NCBI GenBank assembly: GCA_963204915.1
Contig: CAUJHS010000022.1
Span: forward strand, 1 to 64,000
Direction: 5' to 3'
Length of the DNA stretch: 64,000 nucleotides
From: Planctomycetota bacterium
GTDB taxonomy: Bacteria > Planctomycetota > Planctomycetia > Pirellulales > Pirellulaceae
In this document: positions 8,754 through 17,612 of the stretch, one piece after another
Position numbering within the stretch: position 1 is the stretch's first letter
Layout: each line of letters begins with the position of its first letter
Position numbers and translations under genes: made by a program
The notes under the pieces: model-generated
The model's database searches: none
What the model was told of the DNA's origin: nothing
The model's input: the letters and a program-made list of their open reading frames with translations, nothing else

Positions 8754-10433
8754 ATGTCGAAATCTCGCTGTGTTATGTTGCGTTGGGGGACGCTTGCCGT
8801 CACTGCGTTCCTGGTCGCGGTTGCCGAGGGGCAAGAGGCGGCGTTCGATCTCGTGATCCGCCACGGGCGCATTGTCGATGGTTCGGGCAATCCCTGGTTT
8901 TATGGCGACGTAGCGGTGCGCGGCGACCGGATTGAGGCGCTGGGACGGATTCCACCGGGCAAGGCGCGGCAGGAGATCGATGCGGCGGGGCTTGTGGTCG
9001 CGCCCGGTTTCATCGATATGCACTCGCACTCCGACTTCCTGCTTTTGGAAGACGGCAATGGGCAAAGCAAGATCCGGCAGGGCGTGACCACCGAAATCCT
9101 GGGCGAAGGCGACTCCGCCGGCCCTTACCAGGGCAAGCTGCCTCCGCGAGTTGTGACGGTCGCTGGCCAAGACGTTCGCTGGACGCGCTTGGGTGAATAC
9201 TTCGATCTGCTCGATCGGACGGGCGTGTCGCTCAATGTAGCTTCGTACGTCGGCTTGAACAACGTCTGGCAATGCGTGATGGGGACGTCGTTCGACCGGC
9301 CCACGTCCGAACAACTCGACGAAATGAAAGCCCTGGTCGAGCAGGCGATGCAGGACGGCGCGCTCGGACTCTCCAGCCAAGTAATGATGCCGCCGGGTTC
9401 GCTCGCCGCGACCGACGAGATTGTCGAACTGTGCAAAGCGGCGGCGCCGTACGGCGGGATCTATTCGACGCACATCCGCAACGAGGGGCTAGGCGTGTTC
9501 GATTCGGTCAAGGAGGCCATCGCCATTGGCGAACGCGCGGGCGTGCCGGTGGATGTCATTCATCTGAAAATCGCCGACCAGAAGTATTGGGGCCGCATGG
9601 AGGAGGTCGTCGCGTTGATCGAAGACGCCCGCCGTCGCGGAGTGAACGTGCAGGCGAATATCTATCCCTACACGCGCGGGAACAACAATCTTTCGAGCAT
9701 CATCCCACCGTGGGCCCATGAAGGTGGCCGCGAAAAGATGCTGGCCAGGCTTCGCGACCCGGCCGATCGCGAGCGGATGAAGAAGGACATCACCACCGGC
9801 ATCGACAGTTGGTACAACCATTACACGGCGGTCGGCGGCGACTGGAGCCGAATGCTCATTAGCGGCGCCGGGCAGTTCCAGGGATTGACCATGGACCGCG
9901 TTTTATCACTGCGCTCGCAAGGCCGGAACGACCGCGATCCGCTCGACGAGTTGTTCGATTTGTTGATCGAGGAAGATGGTTCGGTGAGCACGGTTTACGC
10001 GCACCACACCGAGGAGGACATGAACTTCGCTCTTGCGCAGCCGTGGTGCTCGATCGGCTCCGACGGCTCGGCTTACGCGATTGAAGGCCCGCTTCGTCGA
10101 GGCAACCCGCATCCGCGGAACTTTGGGACGTTCCCGCGGGTGCTGGGCGTCTATGTTCGCGAGCAAGGCCTGTTGCGGCTAGAAGATGCGGTGCGCAAGA
10201 TGACTTCGCTGAACGCCGCCAAAGCCGGCTTGCGCGACCGCGGGTTGCTGCGCCCTGGCATGTTCGCGGATGTAACCATTTTCGACGCCGATCACATAAT
10301 CGACCGCGCCACCTTCACCGAACCGTTCGCCTACAACGAAGGCATCGAGTACGTGATCGTCAACGGCCAAGTGGTGCTCGACCGCGGCCAGCACACCGGC
10401 GCCAAGCCCGGCCGCGCCCTCCGGCGGCGGTAA
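8754..10433 (+). CDS. N-acyl-D-amino-acid deacylase (D-aminoacylase), exported
   Basis: A 559-residue member of the amidohydrolase superfamily. It would hydrolyse N-acyl-D-amino acids to a D-amino acid and a fatty acid or acetate. The metal-binding HxH is His90/His92 in GFIDMHSHSD. Further signature stretches are IYSTHIRNEG, VDVIHLKIAD and IGSDGSAYAI. The C-terminal beta-sandwich piece GMFADVTIFD is typical. A hydrophobic leader (ends VAVAEGQEA) suggests export. The start at 8754 is uncertain, because ATG at 8775 would give a cleaner signal peptide. It is followed on the same strand by two other C-N hydrolase-type genes. Confidence 0.88.
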   Translation: MSKSRCVMLRWGTLAVTAFLVAVAEGQEAAFDLVIRHGRIVDGSGNPWFYGDVAVRGDRIEALGRIPPGKARQEIDAAGLVVAPGFIDMHSHSDFLLLEDGNGQSKIRQGVTTEILGEGDSAGPYQGKLPPRVVTVAGQDVRWTRLGEYFDLLDRTGVSLNVASYVGLNNVWQCVMGTSFDRPTSEQLDEMKALVEQAMQDGALGLSSQVMMPPGSLAATDEIVELCKAAAPYGGIYSTHIRNEGLGVFDSVKEAIAIGERAGVPVDVIHLKIADQKYWGRMEEVVALIEDARRRGVNVQANIYPYTRGNNNLSSIIPPWAHEGGREKMLARLRDPADRERMKKDITTGIDSWYNHYTAVGGDWSRMLISGAGQFQGLTMDRVLSLRSQGRNDRDPLDELFDLLIEEDGSVSTVYAHHTEEDMNFALAQPWCSIGSDGSAYAIEGPLRRGNPHPRNFGTFPRVLGVYVREQGLLRLEDAVRKMTSLNAAKAGLRDRGLLRPGMFADVTIFDADHIIDRATFTEPFAYNEGIEYVIVNGQVVLDRGQHTGAKPGRALRRR

Positions 10434-10586
10434 GGTACTTCGCAACCGCCTTGGTCCCGCACGTTGGAGGAGGCGCCAAGTTACGATCGCCGCAAACGCC
10501 TTTGGCAAGCTCGGAATCCCGCGTCTTCTTGATCACGAACTTCTGGTGTCAATTCAGTCACGTCGATCCCTCACGGAGAATGGGTA

Positions 10587-11210
10587 ATGTCCACGACTTT
10601 TCACTACCGCCGGCTTGATAAAAATGATGTGGCCGTCTTGCTTGTTGACCATCAATCGGGACTGTGCAACATCGTGGGCGACTTCTCGCCTGACGACTTC
10701 AAGAACAACGTGTTGGCGCTGGCCGATTCGGCGAAGTATTTCAAATTGCCTACCATCCTCACCACCAGCTTCGAAAACGGACCCAACGGGCCGTTGGTTC
10801 CCGAGCTTCGAGAGCTGTTTCCCGATGCGCCATACATCGCCCGCCCCGGACAGATCAACGCCTGGGACAACGAAGACTTTGTCCATGCGGTAAAGGCCAC
10901 GGGCAAGAAGCAATTGCTCATCGCGGGCGTGGTCACCGAGGTGTGCGTGGCGTTTCCGGCTTTGTCGGCCATAGAGGCGGGTTATGAAGTTTTCGTGGTG
11001 ACCGACGCCTCCGGCACATTTAATAAGACGACGCGGGACGCCGCATGGGCTCGCATGGTGCAGGCCGGCGTACAGTTGATGACATGGTTTGGTGTGGCGT
11101 GCGAACTCCACCGTGATTGGCGCAACGACATTGAAGGTCTGGGAACGCTGTTCTCGAATTACTTACCTGCGTATCGTAATTTGATCACGAGTTACCATGC
11201 GAAGAAATGA
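10587..11210 (+). CDS. isochorismatase-family hydrolase, YcaC type
   Basis: A 207-residue cysteine hydrolase of the isochorismatase/nicotinamidase superfamily, closest in layout to YcaC. The catalytic aspartate is Asp21 (LLVDHQSGL) and the nucleophile is Cys120 in GVVTEVCVAF. The conserved GYEVFVVTDASGTF also fits. No signal peptide is present, so it acts in the cytoplasm. GGAG lies eight bases before the ATG. The substrate of YcaC-type proteins is not established. Being placed between a D-aminoacylase and a nitrilase suggests a role in amide breakdown, but each gene has its own leader of more than 100 bp. Confidence 0.88.
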   Translation: MSTTFHYRRLDKNDVAVLLVDHQSGLCNIVGDFSPDDFKNNVLALADSAKYFKLPTILTTSFENGPNGPLVPELRELFPDAPYIARPGQINAWDNEDFVHAVKATGKKQLLIAGVVTEVCVAFPALSAIEAGYEVFVVTDASGTFNKTTRDAAWARMVQAGVQLMTWFGVACELHRDWRNDIEGLGTLFSNYLPAYRNLITSYHAKK

Positions 11211-11405
11211 AAACCCGACGGAACCGCAACTTGGTCACATTCCTTGAGAATTCGGCGGCGCGCCCCACACGATCTCGTTACCGCTTTGCCGCACAGGGAA
11301 CTGGCGGATGAATGGCACGGTCGTCCACGACGTGAGCGTGTGACGTGCGGCGGGTCGTCTCCTGCGCGGCGGCCAGCGACGCTTTGAAACTAAGGAACCA
11401 CGTTT

Positions 11406-12326
11406 ATGGCTCGATGCTTGTTGTCGCTCTTGCTCCTCCTGCCCGCGCGATCGGCGATGGCCGAACCAACGGTCCGCCCCGTCGGCAGGCAATCGAGCCA
11501 AGTGAAAGTGGCGGCGGTTCAGATCCTCGGTTACGACAAGACCGATGTGCCGCGACCGGGTTTTGATCCGAGCGAAGCGGTGGTCCGCTACATTGCGAAA
11601 GCCGCGCAGGACGGGGCGCAACTCGTCGTGTTCCCGGAGTACCTTCTGGGGCGCATCGCCGTACCGGGACCACAAACCGAAGCGATCGCGCGGGCTGCGG
11701 CGGCGGGCAAGATCTACGTCATCGTCGGCTGTTGGGAAGTGGATCAGGACGAATCGTTCGCCAACACGGCGCTCTTGTTCGACCGCGCGGGCCAGATCAT
11801 CGGCAAGTACCGCAAGGTGCATGCGGCGGTCGATCAATTCGAGGGCGAGCCTCCCTGGTCAAAGCCGCCCCAAGGCAAGGACGCCGATTGGTTCGTGCGA
11901 AACGATCCCGAATGGGCCATGAACCGCGGCGATGACTTTCCCGTTTTTGATCTCGACTTTGGACGCATCGGCATCCTCACTTGTTACGACGGTTGGTTCC
12001 CGGAGAGCTTTCGGGTTCTGTCGCTCAGAGGGGCCGAAATTCTCGTGTGGATCAACGGTCGACGCGGCGCCGTCGAGGACTTCATTGTCAAGACGGCGAT
12101 GTTTCAAAACGAAACGGCGATGATTTGCACGAACCAGGCCTATGGCGCCGGGACGATGATCGGGCAGTGGCCCGCCAACATTCTGGCCCACTGCCCGGAA
12201 GCCAAAGAGTGCTACCTCACCGCTACGATCAACTTGGACCAGGTGCGGCAAGCTCGCAGGAACAGCCGCAATCGACAACAGCGGCGACCCGAGGTTTACC
12301 GCGAGATCGTCAAGCCCTTCGAGTGA
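11406..12326 (+). CDS. carbon-nitrogen hydrolase (nitrilase superfamily), exported
   Basis: A 306-residue amidase/nitrilase-type enzyme. The Glu-Lys-Cys triad is visible: Glu78 in FPEYL, Lys137 in YRKVH and Cys193 in LTCYDGWFPE. A short signal peptide (MARCLLSLLLLLPARSAMA) precedes the domain, which is unusual for nitrilases but common among planctomycete metabolic enzymes. AAGGA lies nine bases upstream of the ATG. Substrate unknown. The neighbouring D-aminoacylase and isochorismatase-like genes suggest amide or N-acyl compound use. Confidence 0.88.
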   Translation: MARCLLSLLLLLPARSAMAEPTVRPVGRQSSQVKVAAVQILGYDKTDVPRPGFDPSEAVVRYIAKAAQDGAQLVVFPEYLLGRIAVPGPQTEAIARAAAAGKIYVIVGCWEVDQDESFANTALLFDRAGQIIGKYRKVHAAVDQFEGEPPWSKPPQGKDADWFVRNDPEWAMNRGDDFPVFDLDFGRIGILTCYDGWFPESFRVLSLRGAEILVWINGRRGAVEDFIVKTAMFQNETAMICTNQAYGAGTMIGQWPANILAHCPEAKECYLTATINLDQVRQARRNSRNRQQRRPEVYREIVKPFE

Positions 12327-12546
12327 CAAGATTCACTCGATTGCGCCGGGCCAAGATTTTTCGAGTGTTATGGACGGAAGATCAACAATTTCGACCTTGT
12401 TACCAACTCGCCCGACCGCAACACATTGACCCCATCGCAATCGCCTCACAACCCCACGGGCGCTTTGCCATCCGGTAATGAGCAAATAGAATGGCTTGAG
12501 CTAGGTTGCGCTGCGCGCAAGATCCTAGGTCTCCGTTTGTGATCCT

Positions 12547-14499
12547 ATGGATGCGAATGTCAATCTCGAGAATGTGTCGTTCGATCTCTTGAGCGAGTCC
12601 CTTGTCGCCAGTGGCCTCGTCGCGGAGGACGAACTGGCGAATTTGCGACAAGCGGCGCAAGGCAGTTCGGCGGCGCTTGCCAATTTGTTGACGACAAAAG
12701 AACTGCTCACGCCGTTTCAGCTTACCGTGATAAGCAAAGGGCAGGGAGCGGCGCTGCGCGTGGGGAACTACGACCTGCTCGACCGGTTGGGCGCCGGAGG
12801 CATGGGCACGGTGTTCAAGGCTCGGCATCGCCGCATGAAGCGCGTCGTGGCCTTAAAAATGCTTTTGGCCAGTCTGTGCAACGATCCGATCTTTGTGAAG
12901 CGATTTCAGCGGGAAGTGGAGACCATCGCCGCCCTCGGGCATCCCAACATCGTGATGGCGTACGACGCCGACGAAGCGGAAGCCGGACATTTTCTCGTAA
13001 TGGAGTTTGTGCAAGGGCGCGACTTGGCCAATTACGTTGAGCAGGACGGGCCGTTTCCGCTTTCGCGCGCCGCGAATTGCATACTGCAGGCGGCACGAGG
13101 GCTGGCCTATGCCCATGCGCAAGGAATCGTACATCGCGATGTTAAACCGCACAATTTGTTGCTCGACGCCAGCGGTACGATTAAGGTGACCGACTTGGGA
13201 CTGGCGCGGCTCAACCACGGCGTGGGCGGACCGGCGACTGGCGCCGAGGTGACCATGGCGGGCGGCGTCATCGGCACGGTCGACTATATGCCGCCGGAAC
13301 AGGCCGTGGATTCGACGACCATCGATCACCGCGCCGATATTTATAGCCTGGGCTGCACGCTGTACTACCTATTGACCGGCGTCCCGCCGTACGCCGGTGG
13401 GACACTCATGGCGATATTGCTCAAGCATCGGGATGCGCCGATTCCGTCGTTAGCCGCGGCGCACGCAGATACGCCGCCCCGTCTCGATGCGTTATTTCGA
13501 AAAATGCTCGCCAAGCAACCGAGCCTTCGAATTCAAACCATGGCCGAGGTGGTTGCCGAGTTGGAAACCATTGCCGCGGCGCTGCCGCACGAAAGCGCGT
13601 TAAGGGGCGCTAACCCAGATGTTGCGCACGGCGGGGATGCGGCGCCTGGGTTGGCGAACTCGACGATCGAACTTTCCGGCGCTACGGTCGTTGTAGCGCC
13701 GCGCCCCGAACCGGCGACCGTTCTGATCGTTGAGCCCTCGCGTGTTCAGGCGGCTATCATCAAAGGTTACATCCAGGACCAATCGCTGACTGTGGTGGGA
13801 ACCGTCACGTGTGGCCGCGATGCGATCGAGGCGGTCCGCCAATTGCATCCCCGAGCCGTGATATCCGCCATGCACTTATCGGATATAACCGGCTTGCAGT
13901 TGGCCGCGCAGATTCGCGCCGAATTCCCAAACGACGCGCCCGGTTTTGTACTGGTCACCAGCGCCGACAGTGAAAGTCCCGCGGCCAGCGCGATCGATCT
14001 CTCGCGTGTGGAGTCGCTCCATAAGCCGTTCACGCCCGAACAACTGGCCGAAGCGCTGAACCGCGTGACGGGCGCGTCGCTTTCGTTGCCAAGCGCCGGC
14101 AAAAGCGGTCTCGCCACCGGGAAGTTGCCTCGCTCCCAAGCCCGTGTCCTGATCGTGGACGATAGCGCCACGGCCCGGATTCATGTGCGTACGGTCCTGC
14201 AAGGACTTGGGTTCTCGCAATTCTTGGAAGTGGCGGACGGAGCGCAGGCCGTGGCGTTGGCGGCCCGCGAAATTTGCCATCTGATTATCACCGATTACAA
14301 TATGCCACTGATGGACGGCCGCGCGTTGGTGAGCTACTTGAGGCAGAATCCACCCACGGCAACGATTCCGATCATCATGTTCACCACGGAAACCGAGCCG
14401 CGCGTGCTTGATCCGGTGCGACGGCTCGGGGTCATGGCCGTTGTTGAAAAGTCGTTCCCGGCAAGTGTGGTTGGGCCGCTCGTGGACTCGCTGTTTTAG
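12547..14499 (+). CDS. Ser/Thr protein kinase fused to two receiver domains
   Basis: A 650-residue signalling protein at the head of the chemosensory cluster. After a helical N-terminus, residues about 74-340 form a Hanks-type kinase: glycine loop LGAGGMGTVF, VVALKML lysine, catalytic HRDVKPHNLLLD and DLGLARL. Residues about 390-510 form a receiver-like domain, VLIVEPSRVQ, whose phosphoacceptor position is alanine (AVISAMHLSDITG). Residues about 530-650 form a second receiver, VLIVDDSATA, with an intact aspartate (IITDYNMPLMDG). The only probable phosphorelay site is therefore the second receiver. The association with CheA, CheB and CheR suggests that CheA or the kinase module reads or writes this protein. 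No membrane segment is present. Confidence 0.9.
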   Translation: MDANVNLENVSFDLLSESLVASGLVAEDELANLRQAAQGSSAALANLLTTKELLTPFQLTVISKGQGAALRVGNYDLLDRLGAGGMGTVFKARHRRMKRVVALKMLLASLCNDPIFVKRFQREVETIAALGHPNIVMAYDADEAEAGHFLVMEFVQGRDLANYVEQDGPFPLSRAANCILQAARGLAYAHAQGIVHRDVKPHNLLLDASGTIKVTDLGLARLNHGVGGPATGAEVTMAGGVIGTVDYMPPEQAVDSTTIDHRADIYSLGCTLYYLLTGVPPYAGGTLMAILLKHRDAPIPSLAAAHADTPPRLDALFRKMLAKQPSLRIQTMAEVVAELETIAAALPHESALRGANPDVAHGGDAAPGLANSTIELSGATVVVAPRPEPATVLIVEPSRVQAAIIKGYIQDQSLTVVGTVTCGRDAIEAVRQLHPRAVISAMHLSDITGLQLAAQIRAEFPNDAPGFVLVTSADSESPAASAIDLSRVESLHKPFTPEQLAEALNRVTGASLSLPSAGKSGLATGKLPRSQARVLIVDDSATARIHVRTVLQGLGFSQFLEVADGAQAVALAAREICHLIITDYNMPLMDGRALVSYLRQNPPTATIPIIMFTTETEPRVLDPVRRLGVMAVVEKSFPASVVGPLVDSLF

Positions 14500-14601
14500 T
14501 TCGCTGGGAAAGGCGAATTCCAACGCCAATGTCGGGTGGCGGCTGGTCATCGTTGCAGGAGGCCCTGGGAGTGGAAATGTCGTGGGGCGAACTGAGCGGC
14601 T

Positions 14602-17091
14602 ATGTCGAACAACGAAATCCTCCGCGAGTTCCTCCTGGAAACGCACGAAAACCTGGGGCTGCTCGATTCGGATCTGGTGAAGCTGGAGGTGAATCCCGGC
14701 GAGAAAAGCACCCTTGCCGAAATCTTTCGCACCTTTCATAGCGTCAAAGGCACCGCAGGATTCATGGGGCTGGTCAAGCTCCAGACCGTCGCCCACTCGG
14801 CCGAAAACCTCCTTAGCCGGCTCCGCGCGGAAGAGATTTGTTTTACCCCTCCTATTGCAACGGCGCTCTTGCGCGTCGTGGACGCCATTCGCGAGATTCT
14901 CTCGAACGTCGAGGCGACAGGAGGCGAGGGAACGGGCGACTACACCGCGCTGGCGGCGGAGGTCGATCGCCTGCGCGAAACGGGCGCCGCCGATAGCAAG
15001 CCGTCCGTCGTGCTACAAACGCCGATTGCGAACGTCATCAACGACGGTATGCCGTCGGCGCGTGCGGCGCTGCAGGCGGCCGACGACGATCGCACACTCT
15101 TCGTGAGCAAGTCCCTCATCGCGCCCCCGCCCGAACCGCAGGCGCCGCGGTCCGAAGGCACGACCGAATTAGCGCCGGCGGCGGCGCTCGTGTTGGAGAC
15201 GCCCGACGTCGCCGCTGCAGCGGATTCCGTCCCTGCTCCCCGGGATTTCGCCGCCCTGGCGGCGCCGGCGCCAGATCGTTCGGCGCCAGTTGCCGCTGCT
15301 CTGCCGGTTGCCGCTGCTCTGCCGGTTGCCGACGCTCTGCCGGTCGCCGCTGCTCTGCCGGTCGCTGGCGAAACGCCCGAAACCCGGCTTGGCGGCGTGA
15401 CAGACGCCGCGATTCGCGTGGATGTAGGATTGCTCGACAAATTGATGACGTTGGTGGGAGAGTTGGTGCTCGCACGGAATCAGATTCTGCAGCACAGCGA
15501 CACCTACGAGGACAGCGGACTTCTGGGCGCCGTCCAACGACTCAATCTGCTGACCACTGAGCTGCAAGCCAGCGTCATGAAAACACGGATGCAGCCGATT
15601 GGCAACGTGCTAAACAAGTTTCCGCGCATCGTGCGGGATTTATCGCTAGCGTGCGGGAAAAAAGTTCGCTTTGACATGGAAGGCCGCGATACGGAACTGG
15701 ACAAATCGTTGATCGAGGCCATTCGCGATCCCCTCACGCATATGATCCGCAATGCGGTTGATCATGGCATTGAACCGCCTGAGGTCCGACGCGCCAACGG
15801 CAAACCCGATGAGGGGCGGCTGCGCATGCTGGCCTTTCACGAGGGGGGCAAGGTGATCATCGAAGTTAGCGACGACGGCGCCGGCATCGACGTTATGAAA
15901 GTGCGGGACAAGGCCATCGCGGCCAAACTCATCACTGCCGAAGCCGCCGCTCGTATGTCGCGTCAGGAACTGTTGCGGCTCGTATTTTTGCCGGGTTTCT
16001 CAACCACCGACCGCGTAACGCAGTTTTCCGGACGCGGCGTCGGGATGGATGTCGTCCGCACGAACATGGAAAAGATCGGAGGCGCCGTCGAGATCGAAAG
16101 CACGCTTGGCGAAGGCACAACCGTCCGGACCAAGATCCCGCTTACGTTGGCCATCATTCCGGCGCTGATCGTTTCGAGCGGCGGCGAACGCTTCGCGATT
16201 CCGCAGGCCAGCCTGTTGGAGTTGGTGTGGCTCGACCCAGAGCAGGCGCAGCGCGGAATTGAATGGTTGCATGGAGCGCCCGTCTACCGGCTGCGCGGAG
16301 CTCTATTGCCGCTTGTCTTCCTGGATGAGCAATTGCAACTTTCCGCGGCGCGACCCGAGGGCGTGGATATCAATATTGTCGTGTTGCAAGCCGATGATCG
16401 GCCGTTTGGATTGGTGGTCGATGCAATCCGCGACACGGAAGAAATTGTTGTGAAGCCACTACAAAAACAACTGAAGGGAATTGCCGTGTTTGCCGGCGCG
16501 GCGATCATGGGCGATGGTCGGATCGCGCTGGTGCTGGATATTGCCGGCTTAGCGCAGCAGGCCAGCGTAATCGCGGGCGCCAAGAACCGCACGCTGACGG
16601 AAGAACCAGATTCGTCACCTGCCGCCGAGGAAACGCAACCGCTCTTGTTGTTCGCGACGCGAGGCGGCGGACAAATGGCGATTCCCCTTTCCCAAGTGGC
16701 CCGGCTCGAAGAATTTCCACGCTCCAATTTGGAATGGCTAGGAGAGAATCAGGTCGTGCAGTATCGCGGCGACATCTTGCTGCTCATTGACGTGGCCGAG
16801 GGAATGCAGCACCTCGCGGGTCGTGGCGCCGCTACGCCCGCGGCGTCTGCCGCGCCCGACCAGTCGACCGAGACAATTCCGGTGGTGGTTTACGGCAGCA
16901 ACGAGGAACGCGTCGGTTTGATCGTCGGCAGAATTCTCGACATCGTCAACGAACCGGTTACGGTCCAGGCGCGCGCTAACCGCCCCGGAGCGTTGTTTAC
17001 ATCGATCGTTCAAGACAAAGTCACCGAGTTCGTCGATGTTGCGGCGCTCGTTCGCCAAGCGCAGCGTGGCGCTGAACCCTCTACCAACTGA
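14602..17091 (+). CDS. cheA: chemotaxis histidine kinase CheA with two CheW-like modules
   Basis: An 829-residue CheA. Residues 1-110 are the Hpt domain, with phosphorylatable His46 in FRTFHSVKGTAGF. A long Ala/Pro-rich linker (about 110-265) replaces a recognisable P2 domain and contains four VAAALP-type repeats. The dimerisation helices (LMTLVGELVLARNQ) and HATPase follow, with N box HMIRNAVDHGIE, G1 DDGAGID and G2 GRGVGMDVV. Two CheW-like modules are at the C-terminus (about 510-640 and 670-825) instead of one. It would phosphorylate CheY, CheB and possibly the receiver of the kinase fusion next door. It is encoded 102 bp downstream of that fusion on the same strand. Confidence 0.95.
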   Translation: MSNNEILREFLLETHENLGLLDSDLVKLEVNPGEKSTLAEIFRTFHSVKGTAGFMGLVKLQTVAHSAENLLSRLRAEEICFTPPIATALLRVVDAIREILSNVEATGGEGTGDYTALAAEVDRLRETGAADSKPSVVLQTPIANVINDGMPSARAALQAADDDRTLFVSKSLIAPPPEPQAPRSEGTTELAPAAALVLETPDVAAAADSVPAPRDFAALAAPAPDRSAPVAAALPVAAALPVADALPVAAALPVAGETPETRLGGVTDAAIRVDVGLLDKLMTLVGELVLARNQILQHSDTYEDSGLLGAVQRLNLLTTELQASVMKTRMQPIGNVLNKFPRIVRDLSLACGKKVRFDMEGRDTELDKSLIEAIRDPLTHMIRNAVDHGIEPPEVRRANGKPDEGRLRMLAFHEGGKVIIEVSDDGAGIDVMKVRDKAIAAKLITAEAAARMSRQELLRLVFLPGFSTTDRVTQFSGRGVGMDVVRTNMEKIGGAVEIESTLGEGTTVRTKIPLTLAIIPALIVSSGGERFAIPQASLLELVWLDPEQAQRGIEWLHGAPVYRLRGALLPLVFLDEQLQLSAARPEGVDINIVVLQADDRPFGLVVDAIRDTEEIVVKPLQKQLKGIAVFAGAAIMGDGRIALVLDIAGLAQQASVIAGAKNRTLTEEPDSSPAAEETQPLLLFATRGGGQMAIPLSQVARLEEFPRSNLEWLGENQVVQYRGDILLLIDVAEGMQHLAGRGAATPAASAAPDQSTETIPVVVYGSNEERVGLIVGRILDIVNEPVTVQARANRPGALFTSIVQDKVTEFVDVAALVRQAQRGAEPSTN
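15289..15360 (+). repeat. four tandem 18-bp repeats inside cheA
   Basis: Four adjoining copies of an 18-base unit (GTTGCCGCTGCTCTGCCG, with small changes in copies three and four) encode V-A-A/D-A-L-P repeats in the CheA linker. The repeat keeps frame, so copy number could change by slippage without breaking the gene. The repeats lie between the Hpt and dimerisation domains. Confidence 0.85.
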
Positions 17092-17115
17092 GCCTCCCGA
17101 CCGTCCGCAACCATC

Positions 17116-17565
17116 ATGGCGACCCCGCAACAATTTTGCACCTTTTACCTGGGCGAGCAGTGCTACGGGCTCGACGTGCTCCAGGTGCAGGAGATTGTCC
17201 GCAGCCAACCACCCACGCGCGTGCCCTTGGCGCCTCCTATGGTGCTTGGCTTGATCAACTTGCGGGGGCAAATTGTGACCGCGATCGACCTGCGGCGCCG
17301 CTTGGGGTTGCCGGAGCGAAGCGAAGGCGGCGAGTCGGTCAATGTGGTCGTGCAGACCGACGATGGCGCCGTCAGCCTGCTTGTGGACGAAATTGGCGAC
17401 GTACTTGGCGTGACGCATCAGCAGTTCGAGCGACCGCCCGAGACGTTGCGCGGCGTCGCGCGTGAACTGATTCGAGGCGCCTATAAACTGCCCGACCGGC
17501 TGTTGGTGATTCTTGACTTGGAAAAGATCGTTTCGGTAACTGAGACCGCGAATTCGCCTGCCTGA
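17116..17565 (+). CDS. cheW: CheW-like coupling protein
   Basis: A 149-residue stand-alone CheW domain that links the receptor to CheA. Support: FCTFYLGEQCYGLDVLQVQEI at the start, PMVLGLINLRGQIVTAIDLR in the middle (the usual core signature) and DEIGDVLGV near the end. It starts 24 bp after cheA and precedes the receptor gene, so the array components are encoded together. No clear ribosome-binding site is seen before the ATG. Confidence 0.93.
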   Translation: MATPQQFCTFYLGEQCYGLDVLQVQEIVRSQPPTRVPLAPPMVLGLINLRGQIVTAIDLRRRLGLPERSEGGESVNVVVQTDDGAVSLLVDEIGDVLGVTHQQFERPPETLRGVARELIRGAYKLPDRLLVILDLEKIVSVTETANSPA

Positions 17566-17612
17566 TCATGACCCAACTTGAAATTTGCACCGGGTGAAAC
17601 ACCACAAACTTT

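Noticed and set aside
8595..9473. Long minus-strand frame of 292 codons
   Set aside because: It lies opposite the well-supported D-aminoacylase gene and has no motif; it is a shadow caused by GC-rich codons.
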